Shown piece by piece: positions 1-8,108 of a stretch of 64,000 bases of DNA. The translations under genes were made by a program, and so were the position numbers. Position 1 is the stretch's first letter, and each line of letters opens with the position of its first letter. The DNA is from Bog-473 sp963717455 (GTDB lineage: Bacteria > Actinomycetota > Acidimicrobiia > Acidimicrobiales > RAAP-2). The stretch covers positions 1,116,001 through 1,180,000 of the forward strand of contig OY970336.1 in assembly GCA_963717455.1 (NCBI GenBank). Direction: 5' to 3'. Under the pieces are notes generated by a model. That model worked only from the letters and a program-made list of their open reading frames with translations, did no database searches and was not told the DNA's origin.

Positions 1-2
1 CG

Positions 3-893
3 GCGGCGGAGTCGACCGGCTCCGCCATGGCGGGCATGGTGATGGGCGGCGGCCCGGGGGCCGGGTCGGGCTCCGCGTCCCGGCCGTCGACGGCCGACAC
101 CTGCGTCCCGCACCAGGTCGGCCTCAAGATCGCCGGGCTCGACCTGGCCAACACGCCCTACATGATCATGAGCGGGTCCCGCGGGATGGACATGAACGGC
201 GCCGACGCCAGCGCGGCGGCCGGCCTCAACACGACCAAGCCCAACTGGCACTACACCGGGCCCGCCCTGCCGCAGGCGGAGGCCCAGGCGCTGCTGGCGG
301 ACGGCAACAACGGCCCGGTCGACATCCACATGGCGCAGAGCGGCTGCGCGGCCCGGCTCACCTCGGCCGAGGACATCGGCGCCCAGCAGTACGTGCAGGC
401 GACCAGCGCGGCGGCGGCGCGCTTCGCCACGCCGGCCGAGGCCGTGGTGGCCGGCTACGTCCCGGCGTCGCCGACGGACTATCCGGTCGTCACCTACGTG
501 AACCCCGCCATCGTGGCGGCCAACGCGGCGGCGCGCCGCACGCTCGACCCCCGGCACGTCGACGGCCTCGTGTACGCGACCACTCCTACCGGCGCCCAGG
601 TGCTGGCCGCCGCCATGTACATCCTGCCTGCCACCGAGACGAAGATCCCCATGCCCTACGGCGCGCTGGTGCAGTGGCACCGCCGTACCCAGGTCTGCGG
701 CACCGGGGCGACGTCGCCCACCATGCCGCTCGAGGTCACCGGGTACCCGCCGTGCCCGGTCGGCTCGACCCTCCAGCCGACGCCCTACCTGTCGATGGTC
801 TGGCAGGTCCCGGTAGCCGGTGGCCCGCTGGCGATCCAGCCGCCCGACGTCCAGATCGTGGAGGCGGCCGTCATGGCGTCCGGGGGGACGTAA
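3..893 (+). CDS. Secreted-type hypothetical protein, 5' end cut by window
   Basis: The frame is open from the first full codon at base 3, so the gene probably begins before the window; an internal ATG at 27 would give 288 residues. The C-terminal half has a pattern I associate with uncharacterised secreted actinobacterial proteins: GYVP, then a tyrosine-valine-asparagine stretch, DPRHVDGLVY, an AMYILP stretch and a WH motif followed by cysteine. Paired cysteines (residues about 26, 107, 224 and 243 from the ATG) suit an exported protein. No catalytic motif or membrane segment is visible in the part present, and a signal peptide would lie outside the window. Function unknown; family placement is from memory of the motif only. 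Confidence 0.6.
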   Translation, partial: AAESTGSAMAGMVMGGGPGAGSGSASRPSTADTCVPHQVGLKIAGLDLANTPYMIMSGSRGMDMNGADASAAAGLNTTKPNWHYTGPALPQAEAQALLADGNNGPVDIHMAQSGCAARLTSAEDIGAQQYVQATSAAAARFATPAEAVVAGYVPASPTDYPVVTYVNPAIVAANAAARRTLDPRHVDGLVYATTPTGAQVLAAAMYILPATETKIPMPYGALVQWHRRTQVCGTGATSPTMPLEVTGYPPCPVGSTLQPTPYLSMVWQVPVAGGPLAIQPPDVQIVEAAVMASGGT

Positions 894-979
894 GCCTGGC
901 CGAAAGGATGAGAGCCCGCCGGGAAATTCCGCCTCGGGACGGACTCGATGGGCACCCCCGCTTCCCTAACCTCGGGGCC

Positions 980-1486
980 ATGGCCGCCTCCCCTGACGTG
1001 GTCGAGCGGCTCCTGGCCTGGGGCCGCATCGACTTCCGACCCTCCCACCGGCCTCCGGCGTGGGGGCGGGTGGCACTCGCCACCGCGCTGGCCATCGTGC
1101 TCTCGCTGGCGGCCGACGCGGCGCTGGTCGCCCTCGGGACGCACCTGTTCCCGGCGACGACCGGCTACGCGCACTTCCAGTTCGCCGACTACGCCAAGCT
1201 GACCGTGATCGGCGTGATCATCGCCGGCGCGGCCTGGCCCGTCGTCGCCCGCGTGAGCTCCGCGCCGCGCTGGCTGTTCTTCCGCGCCGCCATCGCGGTC
1301 ACCGTCGTGCTCTTCCTGCCGGATGCCTACATCTGGTGGCAGGGGCAGTCCGCCCAGGCGGTGGCCGTGCTCATGGCCATGCACGTGGCCATCGCGCTGA
1401 TCACCTACAACCTGCTGGTCCACCTGGCCCCGTTGCGCGCCGCCGGGCGCCGCACCACCTCCGCCCGCAGCGAAGCCGGCGTGTAG
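980..1486 (+). CDS. Small four-helix membrane protein, DUF6069-like
   Basis: About 168 residues from the ATG at 980. Four hydrophobic segments lie near residues 30-52, 70-90, 100-118 and 122-142, with a short tyrosine/phenylalanine-rich loop (HFQFADYAKL) before the second. This size and topology match the DUF6069 family of actinobacterial membrane proteins, whose role is unknown. An upstream in-frame ATG at 908 has only a very close AAAGG ahead of it and would add a charged N-terminus that looks non-native, so 980 is preferred. It follows the preceding gene on the same strand by 86 bases. Start and family are moderately sure; function is not known. Confidence 0.6.
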   Translation: MAASPDVVERLLAWGRIDFRPSHRPPAWGRVALATALAIVLSLAADAALVALGTHLFPATTGYAHFQFADYAKLTVIGVIIAGAAWPVVARVSSAPRWLFFRAAIAVTVVLFLPDAYIWWQGQSAQAVAVLMAMHVAIALITYNLLVHLAPLRAAGRRTTSARSEAGV

Positions 1487-1509
1487 CCGGCGTCGCCGCG
1501 GCAACCCCC

Positions 1510-2433
1510 TCAGCGCGGCGCGATCTCGTCGGCCTCGGCCAGCACGTCGGCGCCGGGGCGCCACTGCCCGGCGGCGACGTTCGCCGCCACCTGCTCGGGC
1601 GTGGTGGCGCCCGCGATGACCGAGGCGACCGCAGGCCGAGACAGCAGCCACCCGAACGCGAGGTCGAGCACGCTGTGGCCGTGGCGCCGCGCCAGCTCGT
1701 CCAGGGCGGCGACGCGGGCCAGCCGCTCGTCGGTCAGTTGGCTGGCCGCCCGGTCGCCCATGGTGGCCAGCCGGGTGCCCTCCGGGGGTGGCTCGCCCGC
1801 CCGGTACTTGCCGCTGAGGAGACCGCTCGCCAGGGGGAAGTAGGGCAGAAAGGCCAGGCGGAGGCGCTCGCACTCGGCGAGGACCCCGTCCTCGGGCTCC
1901 CGGTGGAGCATGTTGTACTGGTTCTGCACGCTGACGAACCCCGGGGCGCCCGGCGGGGTGGCCGCCGCGGCCTCGGCGAGCATGGCGGCGCTGAAGTTGG
2001 AGCAGCCGAACTCGCGGAGCTTGCCCTCGGCCACCAACTCGGCCAGCGCCCCGATCGTCTCGGCGATGGGCGTCTTCTGGTCCGGGGCGTGCAGCTGGTA
2101 GAGGTCGATGCGGTCGGTGCCGAGGCGGGTGAGGCTGTCCTCGACGGCGGTGCGGACGTAGGCGGCCGACGCGCCGCCTTCGTGGCCCTCGTAGGGGACG
2201 CCGAACTTGGTGGCGAGCACGATCTCGTCCCGCCGCGAGCCGAGCGCGGCGCCGAGGTAGGTCTCGGACTTCGTCCCCCCGTAGATGTCAGCGGTGTCGA
2301 AGAAGTTGATGCCCGCATGGAGGGCGGCGGCCACCACGGCCTCCGTCTCCTTGCGCCCGATGCGCATGCCGAAGTTGTTGCAGCCCAGCCCGACCGCGCT
2401 GACCTCGAGCAAGCCGATGGTGCGCGTCTCCAC
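1510..2433 (-). CDS. Aldo/keto reductase
   Basis: A 307-residue NAD(P)H-dependent aldo/keto reductase, expected to reduce carbonyl compounds in the cytoplasm. The family signatures are clear: the N-terminal GLGCNNFG, the catalytic aspartate and tyrosine in FFDTADIYGG, the lysine in LATKFG, the histidine region LYQLHAPD, and SNFSAAMLAE. The GTG start at 2433 is chosen because GGGAGG lies just ahead of it on the minus strand and the fold begins directly after; a longer open frame upstream reads as low-complexity shadow. It is divergent from the SRPBCC gene at 2537. The substrate cannot be told from sequence. Confidence 0.9.
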   Translation of the reverse strand: METRTIGLLEVSAVGLGCNNFGMRIGRKETEAVVAAALHAGINFFDTADIYGGTKSETYLGAALGSRRDEIVLATKFGVPYEGHEGGASAAYVRTAVEDSLTRLGTDRIDLYQLHAPDQKTPIAETIGALAELVAEGKLREFGCSNFSAAMLAEAAAATPPGAPGFVSVQNQYNMLHREPEDGVLAECERLRLAFLPYFPLASGLLSGKYRAGEPPPEGTRLATMGDRAASQLTDERLARVAALDELARRHGHSVLDLAFGWLLSRPAVASVIAGATTPEQVAANVAAGQWRPGADVLAEADEIAPR

Positions 2434-2536
2434 GGCGGGACCTCCCTGTCGGCCGGTCCCGTGCAGGCGGACCGGGTCGGCAGTACTGTACCGGCGGCTT
2501 CGGGTCGGGGACCGTGCGAGCGCGAGGAGGCAGCGA

Positions 2537-2917
2537 ATGGCAGAGGGCGCAGTCGACGTGACCGTGGGGGCACCCCCCGACGAGGTCTGGGCGAAGCTGG
2601 GCGACTTCGGCGGCATCGGCGAGTACTTCCCGGGCATCGAGTCGTGCCGGCTCGAGGGCGACGACCGCGTGATCGGCCTGTTCGGCATGGAGATCCGCGA
2701 GCGCCTCCTGACGAGGGACGACGAGAAGCGCACGCTCACCTACTCCGTCGTGGCCGGGGTGCCGGTCGAGAGCCACAGCGCGACCATCACCGTCCAGCCC
2801 GAGGGTGACGGCTCCAAGGTCACGTGGACCTACGCGGTGACGCCCGACGAGATGGCACCGGTCTTCGGGGACTCCTACAAGGCCGCCCTGACGTCCGTCG
2901 AGAACCTGTTCTCCTAA
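2537..2917 (+). CDS. SRPBCC family (polyketide cyclase-like) protein
   Basis: A 126-residue single-domain protein of the START/SRPBCC fold, which forms a hydrophobic ligand-binding cavity. The opening DVTVGAPPDEVWAKLGDF and the later GDGSKVTWTY strand are typical of the family. The ATG at 2537 has GAGGAGG seven bases upstream. It is divergent from the aldo/keto reductase and precedes the ABC1 kinase on the same strand with a 62-base gap. Ligand and role are unknown; members act as aromatase/cyclases, lipid-binding proteins or stress proteins. Confidence 0.85.
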   Translation: MAEGAVDVTVGAPPDEVWAKLGDFGGIGEYFPGIESCRLEGDDRVIGLFGMEIRERLLTRDDEKRTLTYSVVAGVPVESHSATITVQPEGDGSKVTWTYAVTPDEMAPVFGDSYKAALTSVENLFS

Positions 2918-2979
2918 TTCCCGGCCCGCGCCGACCGGCGGTTGGTTGGCCGCCGGCGCAGCGCGCCTACCCTGACCAC

Positions 2980-4521
2980 GTGACCCCAGGCGCGGCGGAC
3001 GCAGCGGCGGCCGGGACACCGAGACTGCCACCCCCGGTGCAGGCCGGCCCGGCACGTGCCCCCCTCGGCGAGGACGTCCCGCGCATCCACCCCCGGCGCC
3101 TGCCCGAGCCGACGCGGCGCGAGCTCGTCCGGCGGGGCCGGGAGATCGCCAAGGTGGTGGCGATCCACTTCACGCCCACCGCGCTCCGGCAGCTGCGGAC
3201 CATCCGCCACGGAGCGCTGCCGGCGGCCCAGCTGGCCCGGCCGCTGCGCAAGAGCTTCCAGGACCTGGGCGGCACCTTCATGAAGTTCGGCCAGATCATC
3301 GCGTCGTCGCCCGGGATGTTCGGCGACGACGTGGCCGACGAGTTCCGGGCCTGCCTCGACACCGGGCCGCCCGTGCCGTTCGCCGACGTGCGCCAGCGCG
3401 TGGAGGAGGACCTCGGCCTGTCGCTGCGCGACGCGTTCGCGGAGTTCGAGCCGGAGCCGATCGGGACGGCGTCGATCGCCGTGGTCCACCGGGCACGCCT
3501 GCTCGACGGGCGGGTCGTGGCGGTCAAGGTGCTGCGGCCCGAGATCGAGCACACCGTCGCCACCGACCTGGACCTCATGCAGCCGCTGCTCGAGATCCTG
3601 GTGCGCCAGACGGGGGACCAGATGGCGGGCTCGACCCTGCAGCTGCTCGACGGTTTCCGGGTGCAGATCGGCGAGGAGATGGACCTGCGCAACGAGGCCC
3701 GCTCGCTCGTGCACTTCCGGCGGCTGCAGAACGAGTTCGACCTCAGGCTCATGGCGGTGCCCGAGCCGTACCTCGACCTGTCGGGGCGCAACGTGCTGAC
3801 CATGGAGTTCTTCGACGGCGTGCCGATCGACGACCTGGCCAAGGTGGCCGACCTCGGCTTCGACCCCGCCCCGCTGGTCCAAGAGGTGATGCGCGCCTTC
3901 TTCCTCACCACCGTGCGCTGGGGCGCGTTCCACGGCGACGTGCACGCGGGGAACATGATGCTGCTGCGCGACGGGCGCATCGGCGTCATCGACTGGGGCA
4001 TCGTCGGGCGCCTCGACCCCTCCACCCACCGCTTCTTCATCTCGCTGCTCTCGGCCGCCATGGGCGACGAGGCGGCCTGGCCCGTGGTGACCAGGCACAT
4101 CACCGACGTCTACGGTCCCGCCATCGGCATCGCCGTCGGGCTGTCCGACGACGAGCTCCCGGCCTTCTTCCGGTCCATCGTCGAGCCGGCGCTGACCCGG
4201 CCCTTCGGAGAGGTCAGCCTGGCCGGCATCATGCAGACGATCCAGCTGCAGATGGCCAAGGCACAGGGCGTCGAGGCGCACCGGCGCAGCGTGCGGGCGA
4301 TCCTGCGCCGCCTCCGGACCCAACGCAGGGTCCGCCGCCTGGCCGACGAGTCGGGCGGCCTGATGTCGGACTTCGACCGCGGCACCTTCCTGCTGGCCAA
4401 GCAGCTGATGTACTTCGAGCGCTACGGCCGCATGTTCGTCTCCGAGGTCCCGATCCTGCACGACCGTGCCTTCATCGAGCAGCTGCTCGAGGGGGTGGAC
4501 GTGTCCAGCCTGGGAGGCTGA
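2980..4521 (+). CDS. ABC1/UbiB-family atypical kinase
   Basis: A 513-residue ABC1 (UbiB/ADCK) family protein. The family's KxGQ motif is present as FMKFGQIIASSPG near residue 105, followed by an alanine-rich nucleotide loop (GTASIAVVHRA), the lysine in VVAVKVLRP, the conserved ExD..NE signature (GEEMDLRNEA), and a catalytic-loop-like FHGDVHAGNMML followed by the metal-binding DWG. Such proteins are ATPases or kinases linked to quinone and lipid metabolism. The start is GTG at 2980, but no clear ribosome site precedes it and the first 35 residues are proline/alanine-rich, so the true start may be downstream. No hydrophobic C-terminal helices are evident. Confidence 0.88.
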   Translation: MTPGAADAAAAGTPRLPPPVQAGPARAPLGEDVPRIHPRRLPEPTRRELVRRGREIAKVVAIHFTPTALRQLRTIRHGALPAAQLARPLRKSFQDLGGTFMKFGQIIASSPGMFGDDVADEFRACLDTGPPVPFADVRQRVEEDLGLSLRDAFAEFEPEPIGTASIAVVHRARLLDGRVVAVKVLRPEIEHTVATDLDLMQPLLEILVRQTGDQMAGSTLQLLDGFRVQIGEEMDLRNEARSLVHFRRLQNEFDLRLMAVPEPYLDLSGRNVLTMEFFDGVPIDDLAKVADLGFDPAPLVQEVMRAFFLTTVRWGAFHGDVHAGNMMLLRDGRIGVIDWGIVGRLDPSTHRFFISLLSAAMGDEAAWPVVTRHITDVYGPAIGIAVGLSDDELPAFFRSIVEPALTRPFGEVSLAGIMQTIQLQMAKAQGVEAHRRSVRAILRRLRTQRRVRRLADESGGLMSDFDRGTFLLAKQLMYFERYGRMFVSEVPILHDRAFIEQLLEGVDVSSLGG

Positions 4522-4588
4522 GGCTTCCCGCGGCTTGGCACGGAAATGGAATCTGTTCTAGTTTCACCCCGGCGAGTGGGGAGGTGAT

Positions 4589-5050
4589 GTGGCAGACGAA
4601 GCGGTGATCTACAGAGCCGATCACGTCCTCGAGTACCCCTTCGTGCGCTCCGTGGGGCCGGTCGTGGGTGCCTTCTTGACCGCGCTGCGCGACGGCAAGG
4701 TCGTCGGCATCCGGGGGACCGGGGGCCGGGTCATCGTGCCGCCCACCGAGTACGACCCCGAGACCGGCGAGGAGACGTCCGGCATCGTCGAGGTGGGGCC
4801 CGAGGGCACCGTGACCGCGTGGTCCTGGGTGCCCCGGCCGCGGCCCAAGCACCCGTTGCAGACGCCGTTCGCCTGGGTGCTGGTGCAGTTCGACGGCGCC
4901 GACACCTCCTTCTTGCACGTGCTCCCGGCGGCGGGACCCGACGAGGTCTCGACCGGCATGCGGGTCCGCCCCGAGTTCGCCCCCGAGCCCGAGCGCGTCG
5001 GCCACGTCAAGGACATCGCGCACTTCGTGGCCGTCGGCGGTGCGTCGTGA
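4589..5050 (+). CDS. DUF35 OB-fold protein lacking the zinc ribbon cysteines
   Basis: A 153-residue DUF35-type protein, normally a rubredoxin-like zinc ribbon followed by an OB fold that partners thiolase-superfamily enzymes. Here the ribbon region (residues about 38-55) reads IRGTGGRVIVPPTEY, without the CxxC pair, whereas the neighbour at 5047 keeps it. The OB-fold part (VTAWSWV...PFAWVLVQFDGAD...LPAAGPDEVSTGMRV) is well preserved. GTG start at 4589 with GGGGAGG upstream. It is the first gene of a four-gene run whose starts overlap the preceding stops, so it probably acts in a hetero-complex with the following DUF35 and thiolase-like proteins on a CoA substrate. Confidence 0.85.
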   Translation: MADEAVIYRADHVLEYPFVRSVGPVVGAFLTALRDGKVVGIRGTGGRVIVPPTEYDPETGEETSGIVEVGPEGTVTAWSWVPRPRPKHPLQTPFAWVLVQFDGADTSFLHVLPAAGPDEVSTGMRVRPEFAPEPERVGHVKDIAHFVAVGGAS

Positions 5051-5541
5051 GCGAGCGCGAGCCGGTCACGATGATGGCGGCCACGACGCGGCTGGACTAC
5101 GTGTTCACCGCCGGCGAGGCCCAGAGCAAGTTCCTGCACGGGCTGGAGCAGGGCACGTTCATCGGCCAGCGCTGCCCGAAGTGCAAGAAGGTCTACGTGC
5201 CGTCACGCGGGTCGTGTCCGACCGACGGCGTGCCGACCGACGAGGTCATCGAGCTCCCCAACACGGGCACCGTCACCACCTACTGCGTGGTCAATGTGCC
5301 CTTCGCCGGGCAGTCGATCGAGATCCCCTACATCTGCGCCCAGATCCTCCTCGACGGCGCCAACCTGTCGTTCATGGGGCTGATCCAGGAGATCCCGACC
5401 GACGAGATCCGCATGGGCATGCGGGTCGAGGCCGTCTGGGTGGCACCCGAAGAGCTGGGGCCGACCATGGCCTCGGTCAAGTACTTCCGGCCCAACGGCG
5501 AGCCCGACGCCGACTACGAGACCTACAAGGAGTACCTGTGA
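5047..5541 (+). CDS. DUF35 zinc ribbon/OB-fold protein
   Basis: A 164-residue DUF35 protein with an intact zinc ribbon (CPKCKKVYVP, then a CPTDG cysteine near residue 58) and an OB fold (GTVTTYCVVNVP...ICAQILLDGANLSFMG). In steroid side-chain degradation, the ChsH2 C-terminal domain of this fold activates the thiolase-like aldolase Ltp2. The adjacent thiolase-like genes suggest a similar complex here, but the substrate is unknown. The GTG start at 5047 overlaps the stop of the preceding gene (GTGA), implying translational coupling. Confidence 0.87.
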   Translation: MSEREPVTMMAATTRLDYVFTAGEAQSKFLHGLEQGTFIGQRCPKCKKVYVPSRGSCPTDGVPTDEVIELPNTGTVTTYCVVNVPFAGQSIEIPYICAQILLDGANLSFMGLIQEIPTDEIRMGMRVEAVWVAPEELGPTMASVKYFRPNGEPDADYETYKEYL

Positions 5542-6623
5542 GCGACTTCCCCGAGCTGGTCTCGGGCCGCCGCCCGGTCGCCGTCGTGTCCTTCGCCCAG
5601 TACGACAACGTGCGCCGGGAAGGCGCGCGCAACGAGGTCGAGATGCTCATGCCGGTCGTGGCCGAGGTGTTCGGCAACGTCGGCATCACCAAGGACGACG
5701 TCGGCTTCATCTGCTCGGGGTCGACCGACTACCTCATCGGCGGCCCCTTCTCGTTCGTCACCGCGCTCGACGCCGTCGGCGTGTGGCCGCCCCGGGCCGA
5801 GTCCCACGTCGAGATGGACGGGGCCTGGGCCCTCTACGAGGCCTGGGTGCTGCTGCAGGAGGGTGAGATCGACGCCGCCCTCGTCTACAGCTTCGGCCGC
5901 TCGTCGCCCGGCGACCTGTCCGAGATCCTGGCGGTGCAGCTCGACCCGTACTACCTGGCGCCGCTGTGGCCCGACCCGACCTCGCTCGCCGCGCTGCAGG
6001 CCCAGGCCATGATCGACAGGGGGCTGGCCACCGAGGCCGACTTCGCCGCCGTCGCCAGCCGCGCCCGGCGCTCGGCGCTCTCGAACCCCAAGGCGCAGGT
6101 CGCCTACGAGCGCTCACCCGAGGGGCTGCTGGCCGAGGACTACGAGGTGGCGCCGCTGCGCCGGCACGCGCTGCCGCCGCTCACCGACGGCTGCGCCGCC
6201 GTCGTGCTGGCCGCCGGCGAACGCGCCTACGAGCTGTGCGAGCGCCCGGCGTTCATCACCGGCATCGACCACCGCATCGAGACCCACTCGGTGGGGGCGC
6301 GCGACCTGACCGTCTCCCCCTCGACCACGCTGGCGGGGGAGAAGGCGGGGGTGGGCGCCAAGAAAGTGGACCTGGCCGAGCTGCACGCGCCCTACGCCCA
6401 CCAGGAGATCATCGTGGCCGAAGCCCTGGGCCTGGGCGACGGTGTCGCGCTCAATCCCTCGGGCGGCGCGCTGGCGGCCAACCCCATGATGTCGGCCGGG
6501 CTCATCCGCATCGGCGAGTCGGCCCGCGCCATCTGGTCGGGCCGGGCGGACCGCGCCGTGGGGCACGCCACCTCGGGCCCGTGCCTGCAGCAGAACCTGG
6601 TCTGCGTCCTGGAGGGTGTGTGA
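5538..6623 (+). CDS. Thiolase-fold lipid-transfer-like protein without catalytic Cys/His
   Basis: A 361-residue thiolase-superfamily protein. The position of the nucleophilic cysteine reads HVEMDGAWALYEA, and the usual GHPxGA motif reads GGALAANPMMSAG, so both thiolase catalytic residues are absent. This resembles the Ltp2-type group (SCP-x thiolase-like proteins), where retro-aldol cleavage rather than thiolysis is catalysed. The GTG at 5538 overlaps the DUF35 stop. With the DUF35 neighbours it probably forms an acyl-CoA aldolase or a non-thiolytic complex. The activity is inferred; the lack of the residues is seen. Confidence 0.85.
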   Translation: MSDFPELVSGRRPVAVVSFAQYDNVRREGARNEVEMLMPVVAEVFGNVGITKDDVGFICSGSTDYLIGGPFSFVTALDAVGVWPPRAESHVEMDGAWALYEAWVLLQEGEIDAALVYSFGRSSPGDLSEILAVQLDPYYLAPLWPDPTSLAALQAQAMIDRGLATEADFAAVASRARRSALSNPKAQVAYERSPEGLLAEDYEVAPLRRHALPPLTDGCAAVVLAAGERAYELCERPAFITGIDHRIETHSVGARDLTVSPSTTLAGEKAGVGAKKVDLAELHAPYAHQEIIVAEALGLGDGVALNPSGGALAANPMMSAGLIRIGESARAIWSGRADRAVGHATSGPCLQQNLVCVLEGV

Positions 6624-7798
6624 TGGCGGAGCGCTGCGCGGTCATCGGGGTCGGCCAGACAGTGGCCAAGTCGAAGCGGGAGGACGTCTCCATCGCAGGG
6701 CTGGTGCGCGAGGCCGCCCTGGCCGCGCTGGAGGACGCCGGCCTCGGGTTCGCCGACATCGACGCCGTGGTCCTCGGCAAGGCCCCCGACATGTTCGAGG
6801 GCGTCATGATGCCCGAGCTCTACCTGGCGCCCGCCCTCGGGGCCGTGGGCAAGCCGATGTTCCGCGTCCACACCGCCGGGTCGGTCGGCGGGTCGACCGC
6901 CATCGTGGCGTCCCACCTGGTGGCGTCGGGCGTGCACGAGCGCGTGCTCACGGTGGCCTTCGAGAAGCAGAGCGACTCCGACGCCATGTGGGCGCTCTCG
7001 GTGCCCCAGCCCTTCTCCGCCCCGCTGCTGGCCGGGGCGGGCGGCTACTTCGCACCGATCATCCGGGCCTACATGTACCGCTCGGGCGCGCCGCGCGACA
7101 TCGGCATGATGGTGGCGGTCAAGGACCGGCTGCACGCGCTGAAGAACCCCTACGCGCACCTGCACCTGCCCGACATCTCCATGCAGATGGTGGAGGAGTC
7201 GATCATGCTGTGGGACCCGCTCCACTACCTCGAGTCGTGCCCGTCCTCCGACGGCGCCGCAGCCATGGTCATCGGGTCGGAGAAGGCGGCGGGGGCGGCC
7301 ACCGCCGCCACGGGGCGCCCGCCGGCCTGGATCTGTGGCATGGCGATGCGCTCGGAGCCGACGATGTTCGCCGGGCGGGACCAGGTCAACCCGCAGGCGG
7401 GGCGCGACTGCGCGGCCGACCTGTACCGCCAGGCCGGCATCACGAATCCCCGGGCCGACTTCGACATGGCCGAGGTGTACGTGCCCTTCAGCTGGTACGA
7501 GCCGATGTGGCTGGAGAACCTGGGCTTCTGCGCCGAAGGCGACGGCTGGAAGCTCACCCAGGCGGGGGCGACCTCCATGATTGAGGGCGGCGACATCCCG
7601 TGGAACTGCTCGGGGGGCGTCCTGTCGTCGAACCCGATCGGCGCCTCGGGCATGCTGCGCTTCCTCGAGACCGCCCTGCAGGTGAGGGGCATGGCCGGCG
7701 AGCACCAGGTGCCCGACGTCCGCCGGGCCCTCGGACAGGCCTACGGTGGTGGCTCGCAATTCTTCTCCATGTGGGTCGTCAGCGCCGACAAGCCCTGA
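6623..7798 (+). CDS. Second thiolase-fold protein without catalytic Cys/His
   Basis: A 391-residue thiolase-superfamily protein. N-terminal thiolase features are clear (CAVIGVGQT, VREAALAALEDAGL), but the nucleophile region reads VHTAGSVGGSTAIVAS with no cysteine, and the C-terminal motif is SSNPIGASG, with asparagine where histidine is expected. ATG at 6623 shares its A with the preceding TGA. Pairs of degenerate thiolase-like proteins with DUF35 partners are common in actinobacterial lipid and steroid loci. It likely forms a hetero-oligomer with the 5538 product. Confidence 0.87.
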   Translation: MAERCAVIGVGQTVAKSKREDVSIAGLVREAALAALEDAGLGFADIDAVVLGKAPDMFEGVMMPELYLAPALGAVGKPMFRVHTAGSVGGSTAIVASHLVASGVHERVLTVAFEKQSDSDAMWALSVPQPFSAPLLAGAGGYFAPIIRAYMYRSGAPRDIGMMVAVKDRLHALKNPYAHLHLPDISMQMVEESIMLWDPLHYLESCPSSDGAAAMVIGSEKAAGAATAATGRPPAWICGMAMRSEPTMFAGRDQVNPQAGRDCAADLYRQAGITNPRADFDMAEVYVPFSWYEPMWLENLGFCAEGDGWKLTQAGATSMIEGGDIPWNCSGGVLSSNPIGASGMLRFLETALQVRGMAGEHQVPDVRRALGQAYGGGSQFFSMWVVSADKP

Positions 7799-7858
7799 GG
7801 TCCGAGGCCCTGCCGGTATGCTCGGCGGAGCCAAGCCAGCCCTGACCAGGAGGTCTCC

Positions 7859-8053
7859 GTGAAGGTCGTCGTGGACTTCGACGAGTGTGCCAGCAACGCC
7901 GTGTGCATGGGCATCCTGCCCGAGGTCTTCGAGGTCCGTGACGACGGCTACCTCTATGTCCTGAACGAGCATCCGCCCGAGGAATTCCGCGAGCGGTTGC
8001 GCGAGGCCGTCAACGGCTGCCCGACGGGCGCGATCTCCATAGAGGAAGACTGA
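7859..8053 (+). CDS. P450-type [3Fe-4S] ferredoxin
   Basis: A 64-residue ferredoxin with the spacing C-x5-C...CP (CASNAVC near residues 10-16, NGCPTGAI near 53-60). This is the single-cluster [3Fe-4S] pattern of ferredoxins that feed electrons to cytochromes P450 in mycobacteria and relatives. The residue in the middle of the first cluster motif is asparagine, where histidine is more common. GTG start at 7859 with AGGAGGT just upstream. No P450 is adjacent; one is at 62333, and whether they pair is unknown. Confidence 0.92.
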   Translation: MKVVVDFDECASNAVCMGILPEVFEVRDDGYLYVLNEHPPEEFRERLREAVNGCPTGAISIEED

Positions 8054-8108
8054 CGCTCGGCCGTCGGCCCCGGACTCCGCCGGCGCCGGGGGTGCGCCGC
8101 CGCTTCGC

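Noticed and set aside
2914..4461. Long open frame antisense to the ABC1 kinase gene
   Set aside because: Its translation is histidine/glutamine/arginine-rich with no family features; it mirrors the codon bias of the real gene. The same holds for antisense frames over 6392-8200, 14723-16303 and 44087-45484.
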